Shown here: one piece after another, positions 12,500-24,560 of the stretch
Layout: the number at the start of each line of letters is the position of its first letter
How positions within the stretch are numbered: position 1 is the first letter of the stretch
Assembly: GCA_029990175.1 (NCBI GenBank)
Contig: JARKIP010000005.1
Location: 53,247,001 to 53,311,000 of the forward strand
Source of the DNA: Petunia secreta
Lineage: Eukaryota > Streptophyta > Magnoliopsida > Solanales > Solanaceae
DNA length: 64,000 nt
Reading direction: 5' to 3'
Translations under genes and position numbers: made by a program
The notes under the pieces: generated by a model
Told to the model about the DNA's origin: nothing
Database searches by the model: none
What the model saw: only the letters and a program-made list of their open reading frames with translations

Positions 12500-13480
12500 C
12501 CGGAAGTTATCAAGAGTCAATACACGTTGTATTTGATGATTCTTTGACTAGTGTCGAGAAAGGTACTGCTGCAGATGAAGATGATGCAGCTCAAAATCAG
12601 CTGAAGGAAACAAAGACTCAGAACTCCACTTCCAATCAGCAGGAATTGAAATCAAATGAAAACCCATGAGCCGACTCCAGTTGCTAACCAAACGGAGTCA
12701 ACTACTATGACCAAATTTGAGGATTCAGGAGTTATTTTTTCAAATGAATGGAAAAGTGATCCAGACTATCCACGAAAATATATCACTGGAGATCAAAGAG
12801 AAGTACTAATGCAGGGAAAATTTGAGATGAGCATAGTGGGAAAACTCACATTCTTTCTAGGACTTCAAATCAAGCAGATAGAAAAAGGTATTTTTATATG
12901 TCAATCCAAGTACACTAAGGAACTCATAACAAAATTTGGTATGAATGAAGCAAATCCTGGCAAAACTCCTATTAGTCCTGCTACACATATGGTAAGTGAT
13001 GAAAAGGGAACAAGCGTAAATCCTTCTCTCTATTGATGTATGATTGGATCACTTCTATATTTATCGACTAGTCGACCAGGCATTATGTTTTCATTGAGTA
13101 AATATGCTAGATTTCAGTCATCTCTTAAAGTTTCACATTTGACTGCAGTCAAAAGAATTATACGATATCTAGTTGGGACTATCTCATATGGTCTATGGTA
13201 TCCTCATACTAATTTCTTTGATCTTATTGGATCCTCATATGCAGATTATGCAGGTGATAGAGTAGACCGTAAAAGTACTAGTGGGGCAAGTTTTTTTTCT
13301 TGGAAAATTACTTGTCTCATGGCACAATAAGAAACATAATTGTACAGCTCTATCAACAGCTGAGTCAGAGTATATTGCTTTGGATCACTGTTGTACTCAA
13401 CTCTTATGGATGGCTACTCTACTATCTGATTATAATTTACATTTTAAGCTTATTGTTTTTGGGGGGAGGATCTACTAAAT
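12500..13480 (+). pseudogene. Ty1/copia polyprotein, internally deleted (RT C-terminus and RNase H)
   Basis: The first part (about 12500-12810) resembles the spacer between copia integrase and RT (EWKSDPDYPRKYITGDQREV). It then jumps directly to the C-terminal RT text GKLTFFLGLQIKQ, so the RT fingers and palm with the catalytic YVDD are missing. Downstream are KRIIRYLVGT, YADYAGDRVDRKSTSGA and TALSTAESEYIALDHCCTQLLWM, the RNase H signatures. Frames change at about 13036 and 13290, and a TGA sits at 13036-13038. A purine run (GGGGGGAGGA, about 13460) could be the decayed polypurine tract. The missing segment is far larger than a point lesion, so it is an internal deletion. Confidence 0.88.
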
Positions 13481-13594
13481 GGACCAATGGAGCACTGTCA
13501 GGCCGATAGCCCTTGATTCGAGATCTCTTTTTAACAAAAAATAGTTACCGAATACTACACATCCAATCTCACTTGACTATTCTTAATGATCATG

Positions 13595-13999
13595 AACTCC
13601 TAGTTTATCGCTAGTATTCTCCAATAACAAGCAATAAATATCATGAGTTATTTTTTTAAGTTAACACATGATGATAAGATGGACTACCTAGGGGACCACG
13701 ATAAGGGTTCGTTGTTTCCGAACTCACCCTACTCTTCTTTCCTAAACAATTCCTTATTTGGGTTAAAGTATCGCTATTCAACTGACCCTAACTCAAAACT
13801 CCTAGTTTATCGCTAGTACTCTCCAATAACAAGCAATAACTATCCTGAGTTATTTTTTAAGTTAACACATGATGATAAGATGGACTACCTAAGGGACCAC
13901 GATAAGGGTTCGTTGTTTCCAAACTCACCCTACTCTTCTTCCCTAAACAATTCCTTATTTGGGTTAAAGTATTGCTATTCAACTGACCCTAACTCAAAA
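13595..13999. repeat. 202-bp tandem duplication
   Basis: Two adjacent copies (about 13595-13796 and 13797-13999) both start at AACTCCTAGTTTATCGCTAG and end at GACCCTAACTCAAAA, with only a few substitutions and small indels between them. The offset of the start points is exactly 202. Confidence 0.93.
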
Positions 14000-15320
14000 C
14001 ACTTTCCAAGGGTTACAAGAATAAATGGAATATTCAATTGTGAGCTCTATAATCGAAAGCAATAAAAACATGGTCGAATGATCATGAATAACTATGTCAA
14101 GCTTGGTTAAATTAATGAAATATTCAACATATCATCCTATAATGGTTTCATCACACCTTAGATGTGATAATTTAGCTACTCATGTTTACAAGATTCATGT
14201 CATAAAGAGCCATAATTGGTAAATTACAAGAAAGGATTGAAAAAGATAAGAAAAAATCGTTAGATCCTCATTCTTCAATGTTCCCAGCCTTCTTCTCGTC
14301 CTTTCTAGGTTCGGATCTGCTCTAAAAATCAACTTTTAGGCCTTTAAATCACGTTTCTAAGCCAAATAACCAAACTGCCCCTCTTTACAAACTGCAGAAT
14401 TTTTGCCCTTGCGCTATTGCTGTGTGAAGCACAACTATAGCACAGAATTTCTAGAACTTCCTTCATAGTTCTGTGCGACGCACAACCACTCCAAAATACC
14501 TCATGATCATTTTTCTCTTCTCCCATGTGATGGTTATGCGATGAGGAGTTACTTCACTGTCTCGGTGATATTTTTGCTCATCAAAATTTCATCTAATGGT
14601 TGTGCTATGGTCATGCGACGCACAATACCCTTAGATTTCTCCATATTTTGCTTTTGGCTCCATTTTTGCTCAGATTAACTTTATTTGGCACCATTAGCCT
14701 CCTATATATCAAAATACAACCAATTAGCTCAATCCATCTCATTTTTAACATAAAACGTCACTATAATGCACCAAAACATGGGTAAAATATATCCAATTAT
14801 GTATAAATTTGGCATATTATCAAAAATATTAAAAATTTTATGTATAAATTTTGTCAAAAATACCGATGAAAGGGTGGAGTCTCAAAGATTGGAAATATAG
14901 AACCTTGAATCAGATGTGATAGTTGGCAAGCAAGCGAACATATAGGAATCCTAGAAGTTTCCCATTCAATACAAAAAAATACAAAGGAGCAAGCAAAAGC
15001 CATCACATTAAAAAGCGAGAAGGATTTAGTGAACCATACCTAGAAAACAAGATGAAGATGCAAAAGAGAATATAAATAAAAAACGTAAAGAACAAGAGCC
15101 AATTGAAACAATGAAGAGGGGAGAAAAGAGAAAACATGAATAGCCCCATAAAATTGATGAATGCCTCAACAAGTTGCACTCCCTTTTCCATAAGAAATAG
15201 AAGCGGGGAAAATTGGACAAGTAATTTTGAAAATTCCTATATATTCTTAAACAATTGTACATCAACGTCCCTTTCACTGAAGCATTAACTCAAATGTCTT
15301 CCTATGCAAAATTTCTAAAT
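14000..15320. other. Non-coding stretch
   Basis: No gene is supported. TGCGACGCACAA occurs twice (near 14475 and 14615), with a diverged copy near 14425, suggesting an old internal repeat. Confidence 0.35.
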
Positions 15321-15324
15321 TTTG

Positions 15325-15980
15325 TCAAATAAAAGGAAGTTGGAAGAACTTGATGTCATAAAATTGGCCGAAGAATGCATTGCCATACTACAAAATAAAC
15401 TTTCAAAGAAACTTGGAGATCCCGGGAGTTTTACAATTCCTTGCACTTTGGGATGAGTTTATTTTATAAAAGCACTATGTAATTCAAAATCTTCTATTAA
15501 TTTAATGCTTTTTTCTATTTTCAGGAAGCTCAACATGGGACAAATTAAAGCTACACCTGTATCATTGCAATTGGCAGATCAATCCTTGAGAAAACCTAAA
15601 GGGATAATTGAAGATGTGTTGGTTAGAGTTGACAAGTTTGTATTTCCAGTTGACTTTATTGTCTTAGACATGAAAGAACATACTGACGTGCCTTTAATTG
15701 TGGATAAACTTTTTCTAGCAACCGGAAGAGCATTAGTTGATTTCCAATAAGAAAAATTGATCTTGAGAGTGGATGAGAAAAGGGGTGATTTTTGACATGC
15801 AAAAATTAATAAAATATCCAAAGGAAGAAATGTCCTCATCCTCATGTTTCAGTATTGACATATTAAATGAGCTTGTCGAAGAGTATCAAGGTCACCAACT
15901 AACTAAAAATCAACCAGAAGAACATCTAACTGACACTGTGTCAGATAGAGATGAACAAAGTCAGCAAGATTGTGAATAAG
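15325..15980 (+). pseudogene. Element F: Athila-like protease region, decayed
   Basis: The text EECIAILQNKLSKKLGDPGSFTIPC then INLM and LQLADQSLRKPKGIIEDV is the protease region typical of Athila gypsy elements; the same layout is better preserved in element B (38.1-38.4 kb). The catalytic triplet is altered (LCNSKSSINLM where family members have CDLGASINLM), so the active Asp is gone. An in-frame stop (15454-15456) and a frameshift precede the open piece 15505-15750. Confidence 0.75.
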
Positions 15981-16369
15981 AAGAATCTTCAAAAGAAAAT
16001 GGAATACCTCATTTTTTACTTGACTTTAAAGCTCTCCCCTACTATATAAAATATGTCTTTTTAGAACCTGAAACAGTTCCGGTCATAATTTATTCCTCTT
16101 TGATAGAATAACATGAAATACAACTGATTGAAGTCTTGAGAAAATACAAGAAAGCAATAGGATAGACTATTGGAGACATAAAAGGGATCAACCTTGCCAT
16201 ATGCATGCAAAAAATACTGCTAGAAGAAAATTTCAGAGCAATAGCTCAACCATAGCGACGAATGAACCCAAACTTGGAAAAGGTGATCCAAAATGAAGTC
16301 GTTAGAACAATGGGATAATCTTCGCAATGTTTGACACAGATGGGGGTAAGTTCGGTACATGCCGTACCC

Positions 16370-17530
16370 AAAGAGAGAGGAATGACAGTTATGCAAAATG
16401 AAGATAACGAGTTAATTCCAACTCGAACAATCACCAGATGAAGGGTATGCATTGATTGTCGTAAACTAAATGACGCTACCAAAAAAGATCATTTCCCCTT
16501 ACCTTTCATAGTTCAAATGTTGGAAAAAGTGGCAGGGCAGAGTTTTTAATGTTTTCTCGACAGCTACTCTGGTTATAATCAAATCCCAATTGCACCAGAA
16601 GACCAAGAGAAAATAATATTCACATACCCCAATGGGACATGTGCATACAAGAGAATTCCATATCGTTTATGCAATTGCCTACCACATTCCAATGATGCAT
16701 GACAGCTATTTCCTCAGACATGATCAAAAGTTGTTTGGAGATATTCATGGATGATTTCACACTATTTGAAAAATATTTTAAAAATGTATCCACCATCTCA
16801 CATTAGTGCTTCAACGATGTGAAGGGGCGAATTTGGTTCTAAATTGGAAAAAATATCACTTCATGGTAAGAGAAGGTATTGTTCTTGGGAATAAGATCAC
16901 ATCAAAGGGCATGGAAGTTGATAGAGCTAAGGTAGAAGTAATTGCAAAATTACCTCTTCCAACAACAGTCAAGGGTATCAGAAGTTTCTTGGGTCATGCA
17001 GTATTCTATAGGAGATTTATCAAAGACTTCTCAAAAACCATAAAGCCATTGACCAACTTGTTAAGTAAGGATGTAAAGTTTGAATTCACCGAAGATTGCT
17101 TGGATGCATTTGAGACCATCTAAGAAAAATTGGTAAATGCGCCAATTATTGTGACTCCAGATTGGAGTCAATTACCATTTGAATTGTTGTGCGATGCTAG
17201 TGACGTAGCAGTTGGGGCAGTTCTAAGACAACGAAAGGATAAAATATTTCAACCCATCTACTATGCTAGATGCACACTTAATGAGGCATAAATTAATTAT
17301 GCTATAACCCAAAAAAGTTGTCGGCCGTGGTATTTGCTTTTGACAAATTCACAGCCTATCTTATAGGGTCAAAAGTAACAGTATACATGGATCATTCAGC
17401 TCTTAAATATCTTTTTTCCAAGAAAGATTCAAAATCAAGCCTCTTGTGCTGGATACTTCTCCTCTAAGAGTTTGACTTGGAAGTTAAAGAAAAAAAGGTT
17501 AATGAAAATCATGTTGCTGGTCATCTCTCT
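16370..17530 (+). pseudogene. Element F: Athila-like reverse transcriptase and RNase H
   Basis: Broken RT text runs through CIDCRKLNDATKKDHFPLPF, LDSYSGYNQIPIAPEDQEK, the catalytic FMDDF (about 16750) and an open frame 16806-17123 with VLGNKITSKGMEVDRAK and RSFLGHAVFYRRFIKDFS. RNase H follows (LLCDASDVAVGAVL, HSALKYLFSKKD) in shifted frames. Stops at 16439, 16546 and 17121 and several frameshifts make it inactive. FMDDF and the wording of the motifs point to the Athila group. Confidence 0.85.
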
Positions 17531-17779
17531 CGGCTAAAAAAGCTGCCGAATGAGAAAGTTTCAGTCCAAAAAGAGTTTTCTGATGAACACATTTTCTCAA
17601 TAGACGCTATTGCTGATCGTCTACCTTGGTTTGCTGATCTGGCCAACTATCTAGTTGGAGATTGAATACTAAAGGATTTCATCTACAAAACTAAGCTCAT
17701 CATAGAGGTAAAACATTAATTTTGGAAAAATCCTTACTTATTTAAATTTTGTGCAGATGAAATTCTCTGAATATGTGTC

Positions 17780-18851
17780 CCTGAAGAAGAAATGAATATA
17801 ATTCTCAGTCATTGTCCCGACGGGGCAATAGGTGGACACCATGGAGGAAACCAAACAACACTATAAATACTGGAAGCATATTTTTATTGGCCAACTGTGT
17901 TTAAAGATGCTAAAGAGTATACAATCTTGTAACCGTTGTCAAAGAATAAGTAGCATCTTAAAAAGGGACGAAATACTTCTCAATATATTACTGATTTGTG
18001 AAATATTTGATGTTTGGGGTATTGATTTTATGGGCCCATTTCCTTCTTCTCATTCTTATGAATATATTTTGGTTAAAGTAGACTACGTATCTAAATGGGT
18101 AGAAGTAGTATCCACAAGAGAAAATGCTGCAAAAACTGTATGCAATTATTTGAGAAAAAATATTTTCACTCAATTTGGAACCCCTAGAATAATCAGTAGT
18201 GATCAAGGATCACAATTTATGAATAGACTGTTTCAATCCTTGTTAGGAGATACTCATAAAATAGGCAACCATATCATGCTCAAATCAATGGCCAAGTTGA
18301 AGTTTCAAATAGAGAAAGAAAAGAATACTAGAAAAAAACTATTAGGACTTCAAGAAAAGATTGGGCATTGAAACTTGATGATGCATTGTGGGCTTATAGA
18401 ATAAACTATTAAGCACGAATAGAAACTTCTCCTTATAAGCTCATATTTGAAAAAACCTGCCATTTACCGGTAGAGTTAGAATGAACCCTTTTGGGCTATA
18501 AAAATGCTAAAAAAGGATTTAAGTTCTTCATGTACATCGGTTATTACAGGTAAATCAACTAGATGAATATAGGCTGAGCTGGTCAAAAGATGGCATGATA
18601 ACTTGATTAGATACAAGAAATTCAAAGCGGGTGACAAGGTTCTTCTGTACAATAGCCGGTTGAATTTTTTTCCAGAAAAGTTCAAATCCAGATGGACTGG
18701 TCCGTATATTATCGTTGAGACCACCTTGTATCATACACACGAAATTCAACACATCGATAGAGGTGGCAAGTTCAAAGTAAATGGACACCGATTGAAAATA
18801 TACTTGGGTGGAGGATATGACAAGCAATCTTCCACAACCATCATCCATTGA
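17780..18851 (+). pseudogene. Element F: Athila-like integrase
   Basis: The zinc-binding text (CNRCQRISS) is followed by the core motifs WGIDFMGPFPSS and ISSDQGSQFMN in the open frame 17832-18371. The glutamate motif (NGQVEVSNRE, about 18289-18320) is present but in another frame, so the ORF drifts into noise there. The C-terminal barrel resumes at 18603-18851 (GDKVLLYNSRLNFFPEKFKS, RWTGPYIIVE) and ends with VNGHRLKIYLGGG, a tail typical of Athila. The frame is broken at least three times. Confidence 0.85.
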
Positions 18852-18869
18852 CATATGAGAAAAATCCAT

Positions 18870-19732
18870 TTAGCTGAAGATGTCAAATCAGAACAACTTT
18901 TTCTTTAGTTCTTGTAAGATTAAAGAAAGGAAAAAAAATTTTTAAAATAGAGATATGTAAATAATATATAGTACATAAATGTTATAATAAAAAAAATAAA
19001 ATACAAAAAAGTGAATAATATTTATATATAGTAATTAATTTTTATAAAAATTGAAATAGAGAAACTACACATTGCCACGGTAAATTTTGCCACATTTCCT
19101 TTTCTTTTGAAGTGTCTTTTTTATAGGTTCTTAGGTTTTACAACATGAGAGAATAAAATCACTTGTCCATGGAACAAGTGTTATAAGTTCCAAATAATAA
19201 TGAAAAATGCAGTTGTTAATTCAGTAAATGAAAACTTTGAATTGAAGTAGTTTTGTTACAATGTGCTAAAACATTTCCATGTAACTAACTCACGCTATGG
19301 GTGTTGTTGGACATAACACCACAAAAGGACACAAGAGTTATATTGAAGCAAGAAGTTTAGAAGCTGATTGTAACTAGGCAATGAAAGAAAAAAGAACGAT
19401 CAAAAGGAAAATCTTGATTATGCATCGGGCGTCAGAAAAATTTACTGTTTTAGGCGGTAGGTCCTGTATAAAACCATTGGTATTCTCAGTTACCATCTCA
19501 TTGAATTCCTTATATCAAAAGTACTTTTCTATATCTTCACTCTCATCAAAAAGAAAAGAACGAAGCTTTTTTGTTTCTTCGGATCAAAATTCCCAAATGC
19601 TTCAGTTTAAACACCAGACCACCAATTTTCTTCTATCGTCACTTTCTTAGCAGTCCTTCTCTCCAGTCTCTTTACCTTTTACTAAAATTTTCAAAAAAAA
19701 AAAAAAAAAAAAAGAAAGAAAGAAAAAGGAAA
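18870..19732. other. Element F: spacer between pol and ORF3
   Basis: AT-rich, with no gene supported. It ends in an A-rich tract (about 19692-19730) just upstream of the next ATG. Confidence 0.4.
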
Positions 19733-21552
19733 ATGATACCACAAAGAAATGGCTCTAGTTCCACAAGAAGAAGGAGTTTAACCTTCGACCCGAGCAAATA
19801 TATTTCACCAGAAGCTTAGATTGGTATAGGTTCAATAGTAACCACACATTTGTTGAAGAATGGTGCATGGATCTACAATGATGAAGGAGGAAGAACAACA
19901 AATTTTTTTGAGCTGATTCAACAAAGAGACTGGAATTTTTTTGAGCTGATTCAACAAAGGGAATATGTACCTACATCGGTGAAGGAATTTTATGTGAATA
20001 TGATCTCTCATACTGATTCCTCTTAGGTTAGAAGGGGTGGATCCAGTGTACTAAGAGGGGGTTCGATCGAACGCCCTCGCATTGGTTCAAACACTATATT
20101 TGTCTTACAAAATTTATATAATCTTATACAAATTATTAATTTAGAACCTCGTAACTTAAAAAAGTAGAATCTTGAATCCCTAAACTTCAAACTTTGACGC
20201 CTCCGTAGGTTAGAGGTAAATCTGTCAGCTTCACTCCTTATGTGGTTTGTTCTGTTTAAAATCTTAAGGAAGTGGATGATGTTGTGATTCAATATATGAT
20301 TAATAATCCTAATGTGGATGAAGTTGATGACGTCCTCTATCGATATGGGGTTGATTGGACTTATATAAGTAATGGTCGCTCCTGGTATTTAAAAGGAACA
20401 AATATGAGATGCTTACACCAAGCATGGGTGTGCTTTGTTAATTGTTGATTGACACCAATGACAAATAATACAGAAATCATAATTTCAATGGCTACATTAA
20501 TCTACTCAATTTGTAATAATTTTTCGTTAAATGTGGGCCGTGTCATTAATGAACAAATCAAATTGTGTAAGAATGACATAAATCATTTTTTCCCCTTCAC
20601 TAATAAGAGTTTTGGTGTCGAGTGCTGAAGTTCGTATTAGTGGAAGTTTTTGGTGAAGCGTTGCAAAGCCGCCTACTATAAATGGTTTCTTGTTAAGCTT
20701 AGCAGACACCACTGGTCCAAGAAAACCGGATAAACTTGCACAAGCACAAGGGAATGTTAGAATTGCACAAGGGGATAATATAATTGCACATGAGGATGTT
20801 TAGAACATGGTGCTGAAGAACAAGAACAAGGTAATGTGATACAAGATGAGGTAGTTGAAGGACAAGAACATGAGAATGTTCTACAAGAGCAGGTATCTAT
20901 GGAAGAGGAACAAATAGCTATGGAAGAGGAACAAATAATTGTTGGGCAAGACCAAGTACCAATTGAAGGAGTACATGAAGGTAGAGTTGATTAAGAACCA
21001 CCACCACAAAAAAAAAAAAAAAAAAAAAGCTGGAGAAATTTAATTAAAGGAATAAGTCTAACTTGAATAACATACCAGAGTTATGTTGGCTCAAAAAGAG
21101 CATATGATGGCTCGACAAGAACAATTGCATTGAGAAATAACATGGATGAAGAATTTGCAAGAAACTAACATAGCATTTTGAGCTGCAATAATGAATCCTA
21201 TGGGATCTATGATGAGGAACATTGCTCATGATATTGGCATTGCTAACATACAAATTTTTTATCATTTTCACGAGTACAACCAGCTGCGATGGCACTGCCC
21301 GAACTACAAGTACCGGGGAAAATTGATGGAGGAGAAGGCAAAGGAAATTTTGAACAAGACATGGGAGATATGGATATCCATCAGTTCAACTCGCCTACTG
21401 CAGTTGGACAAAACAACTTTGGAGATTTAGATGTTGTGTCCGGACAAATTGTTCAGCAACCTACACTGTTAGATGTAGTAAGGATAGCTGATGCAGAAGA
21501 CTTGGCTACTTGCAGGAGGGTGGCGACAATGAATAGTTTCTTGAGTTTATAA
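19733..21552 (+). pseudogene. Element F: ORF downstream of pol (Athila env-position / putative plant transposon protein)
   Basis: From ATG 19733, a frame broken by many stops shows the motifs of the plant transposon protein domain that Athila elements carry after pol: FFELIQQREYVPTSVKEFY, VRGKSVSFTPYVVCSV, DWTYISNGRSWYL and FSLNVGRVINEQI. An acidic Gln/Glu-rich part follows (EEQEQGN, two copies of MEEEQI near 20898-20935), then a poly-A tract near 21009-21028, and a last open piece at 21289-21552. The text FFELIQQR is also locally duplicated (about 19907-19955). The ORF is interrupted by a 173-bp element (20033-20205). Athila ORFs in this position have been called envelope-like, but I see no signal or fusion features here. 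Confidence 0.65.
20024..20214. mobile_element. 173-bp non-autonomous element with 9-bp target duplication
   Basis: TAGGTTAGA occurs at 20024-20032 and again at 20206-20214, exactly flanking 173 bp (20033-20205). The insert has weak terminal inverted similarity (AGGGGTGGATCC at left, GACGCCTCCG at right). Skipping it and one copy of the duplication restores a coherent reading of the host ORF motifs. A 9-bp duplication fits the Mutator superfamily. A SINE is less likely because there is no 3' tail. Confidence 0.75.
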
Positions 21553-21595
21553 TATGCCTTTCCTAAATCAGGTTTTTACTCGAGACGAGTAAAAT

Positions 21596-22496
21596 CTTGA
21601 GTTTGGGGGAAGTTATGATATTACACTCTTATCTCTGTTATATATTTATATTATCTACTAGAATGTGTCTGTAGTGTTGTTTCTGTTGTAATGAAAATAA
21701 TAAGTCTTAGTTGTTAAAAAAAAAGAAGAAAAAAGAGCAAAGATGGGTTTTTGTTTGCAATTAACGTTAGGAAAAAGAACATTGAAGTAAATGTTTATAA
21801 GTTGAAAAAATGGAAGCTTTTGTTAAGAGTTAAGTGGAGCAGTGAGAAGTTTCTTAGGGAAGTATGCTTTGTTAGTACTTAGCTTCCCTTAATTTTATGT
21901 TTTGTTAGTACTAAGCTTCCTTTGATCTGGTGATTAGTTTAGTATAAGTATGCTATATGGGATAAGGAAAGACCATTTGCTTGTCCGTTACTTTCCTTTA
22001 TATAATATATAAATTAATTATGTAATTAGTGTGTGCTGTCATGATCTTCTTAAAGTTATTATATGATTGAATGAGCTTTCTTTTCTCCAATGCTTCTCAC
22101 ATATTTTACAAATTCATCTTCCTTGCCTCTGTCCCACAGGTTATAAATGATAAAGAAAGCAATTTGGCAACCAATTTTTTTTAGTACAAGCACTACATGC
22201 TTCATTGCACTTGTTGAGACATTATGTTAAGCTAATTTGCAACAAGTGAAGTTGTGTTTTTTTAGTAGATTTATTCTTAAAAAAAAAATCTTTTATTAAT
22301 GAGAGTCATTGGATCATCTAGCTTGAACATGAGAAGGAGGAAATTCAGGAATCTTTCAACGACAATTTTTGACCAAGAGCGTAAGAATTGTTATTTTAAC
22401 TATGTTGTCCTACTTAAGTTAACAAAATTCAAAGACTAGAACTTGATCTGTTAGTTTTAGTTGATGGAAAATCTTAAACTATCAATGATTTGAAAA
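21596..22496. other. Element F: 3' untranslated stretch
   Basis: It begins with a purine tract (TTTGGGGGAAG, about 21602-21612) like those repeated in Athila 3' regions, then AT-rich sequence with no gene. The phrase TTTTGTTAGTACT-AGCTTCC occurs twice near 21867-21920. Confidence 0.45.
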
Positions 22497-23647
22497 GGCA
22501 GAATACATAGATAGCCCCTTGAAGTTGTACCCAATTCTCATATTAACACCTCAACTTACTTAGTGACCAACTAGACACTTCTTGTTGTCCCTAGTGTATC
22601 TCGTGAACCCCTCACGATGACATGGCAAAGTGCGTGTACTCCACACAAGTTTGAGCAAGTCAGTGGTGATGGCTATGTCTTTTTTTTTTCTTTTTTTTGT
22701 TTAATTAAAATCAACTGTGTAGGTCCCACATCAAAATTTTCATTTTTTACCAACCATTTCACCTTCTTCCCTAACAAACACCACAGATTTTAAGGCCCTG
22801 TTACCTTGAACTAAGGGTTGTGAATGCCATGAGTTATCGCTGATATACCATGGATTCTGCAGCCAAAGTGCAGAGGCTCGTCACATGAGTTTTACCCCGC
22901 TAATGGCATATCCCAATAATTTTATGAACGGCGATGAGGCTTCCTCAACCCAATTGTAGTAGCTCCACGATTAACAATACTAATTTTTTCATTAATTAAT
23001 AATACTAATTCAATTACAAATCAACTATATCTTCTTAAACATTTAACTAAATCTCCCCCCCCCCCCCCCACCTTTCATCACCCACACCCAATCGCTATGG
23101 AATCCATCTAAGATTTTGATTGAGAAAAGAAAAAAAAAAAAAAAAAAACTCCATCGAAAAAGCTTGAAAGTCAAAAATAGTTATGATAATTTCTGAAGTA
23201 TTTTCCTAATTTAAGTAATTTTGGAATATTGAATTTCCTCATGAGTAAAAAGATCGATGTTACTTTTTTTTTTTAAAAAAATAAGGGTGGTCGCCGGTGA
23301 ACACATCTATCAAAGGGGAAATGGGTTTGGTTTGGAGTGTTTGAGATTGGGAAGAAAGAGAGAAAAGTTACGGGTTAGGGGGTGGACTAGTGAAGACTTT
23401 TAGTTTTTTCCTTTTTCTTTTAAAAATTTAATATGCCTTGGTTTTTTCTGTTTATCCACGTGTCATTTTCTTATTTGTTCATTTGACACGTGGATGGCGA
23501 TTGTGTTTCACGCGTAAAGTATACTGAAGTAGAGTGTTCACAAGACCCACTTCTGCCAAAATAAAGTGTCTATCTGATCATTAGGTAAGTTGGGGTATTT
23601 ATATGGGAATTGGGGACAACTTCAAGGGGCTATCTATGTATTCTGCC
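22497..23647. mobile_element. 1.15-kb non-autonomous DNA transposon with ~80-bp TIRs
   Basis: The left end starts GGCAGAATACATAGATAGCC and the right end is its reverse complement; the match extends about 80 bases with few changes. Flanks ATTTGAAAA (22488-22496) and ATTTAAAAA (23648-23656) look like a 9-bp target duplication with one mismatch, as expected for Mutator-type elements. No transposase frame lies inside, so it depends on a partner. A C15 run (23055-23069) and a long A run (near 23131-23148) lie within. Confidence 0.88.
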
Positions 23648-24560
23648 ATTTAAAAAAAAGAAGTAGACTTTTTTTGAACCCTTAGCCACAATATTATCCT
23701 TTTAGTTAACCCATATGAGCCTAACTCAATTCTTTACAGCAAATCTATTCTGTATCTAATGTTATTAAGGAGCCATGTTATTTGTGCAGAAAGAAGATGA
23801 TGGATGGTGATAAACACAGGAAGACAAGTACATAAGCTGATAAAATATTTACTATAAAAAAGAAAAAAAAAAAAGAAAAAATGAATAAAAATGGGTACAC
23901 AAATTGAAGATTAAGTGTAAAAATAACGGATGATGAATACATGAATTCTAGTACATGTTCCAGTTAGCAAAATAAAGACTCACTAGAGATTAGAAAAATA
24001 TGGGAGCTTGCCAAGTAGGGAAACATGAAAAGTTTGGACTTGCGAGATGGTCATGGAAATTTTTTTCATAAGTCGCAAGAATGAAGTATAGTGCAAAACG
24101 CTCCAGCCACTCATATTATCCATTATCCTACCAAAGCACGCAACTTACATTACAGGCCAATAAAAAGTCTACAAGAATTTAAATCTGTGCTAGTTTATAT
24201 TAGTGGAGATTAACAAACAGGGGAAGCATATGGTCTTGAAAAGAAAAAAAGTTGATCTTTTTCAATTAAAGGACAATATAGTAGTATAATCTGTTTGGTC
24301 TCTCAAGATTGACAAGCGCTTTTGAAAATTTTCTAGAAAGAACAACTTCTCATGTGGTTGGAAGACACCTCAATTACATGATAGTTTACTGACGCCACTA
24401 CTTTTATGTGATACAATTACTTGTTCACTCATCATAATTCAAATTCACTTGAAAAATAACTTAGCAGATTATAGTATAGGGAAGTGGATAGGCTCTCATG
24501 AAAAGCCTACTATTAGAAGAAATAATCTTATTACTTGCGGACATGCAAAACTTTAAATTT
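23648..24560. other. Element F: rest of the 3' untranslated stretch
   Basis: AT-rich, with no gene supported. Confidence 0.4.

Noticed and set aside
19733..21552. True retroviral envelope in element F
   Set aside because: It is in the env position, but shows the plant transposon-protein motifs and no signal peptide, cleavage site or membrane segment I can defend.
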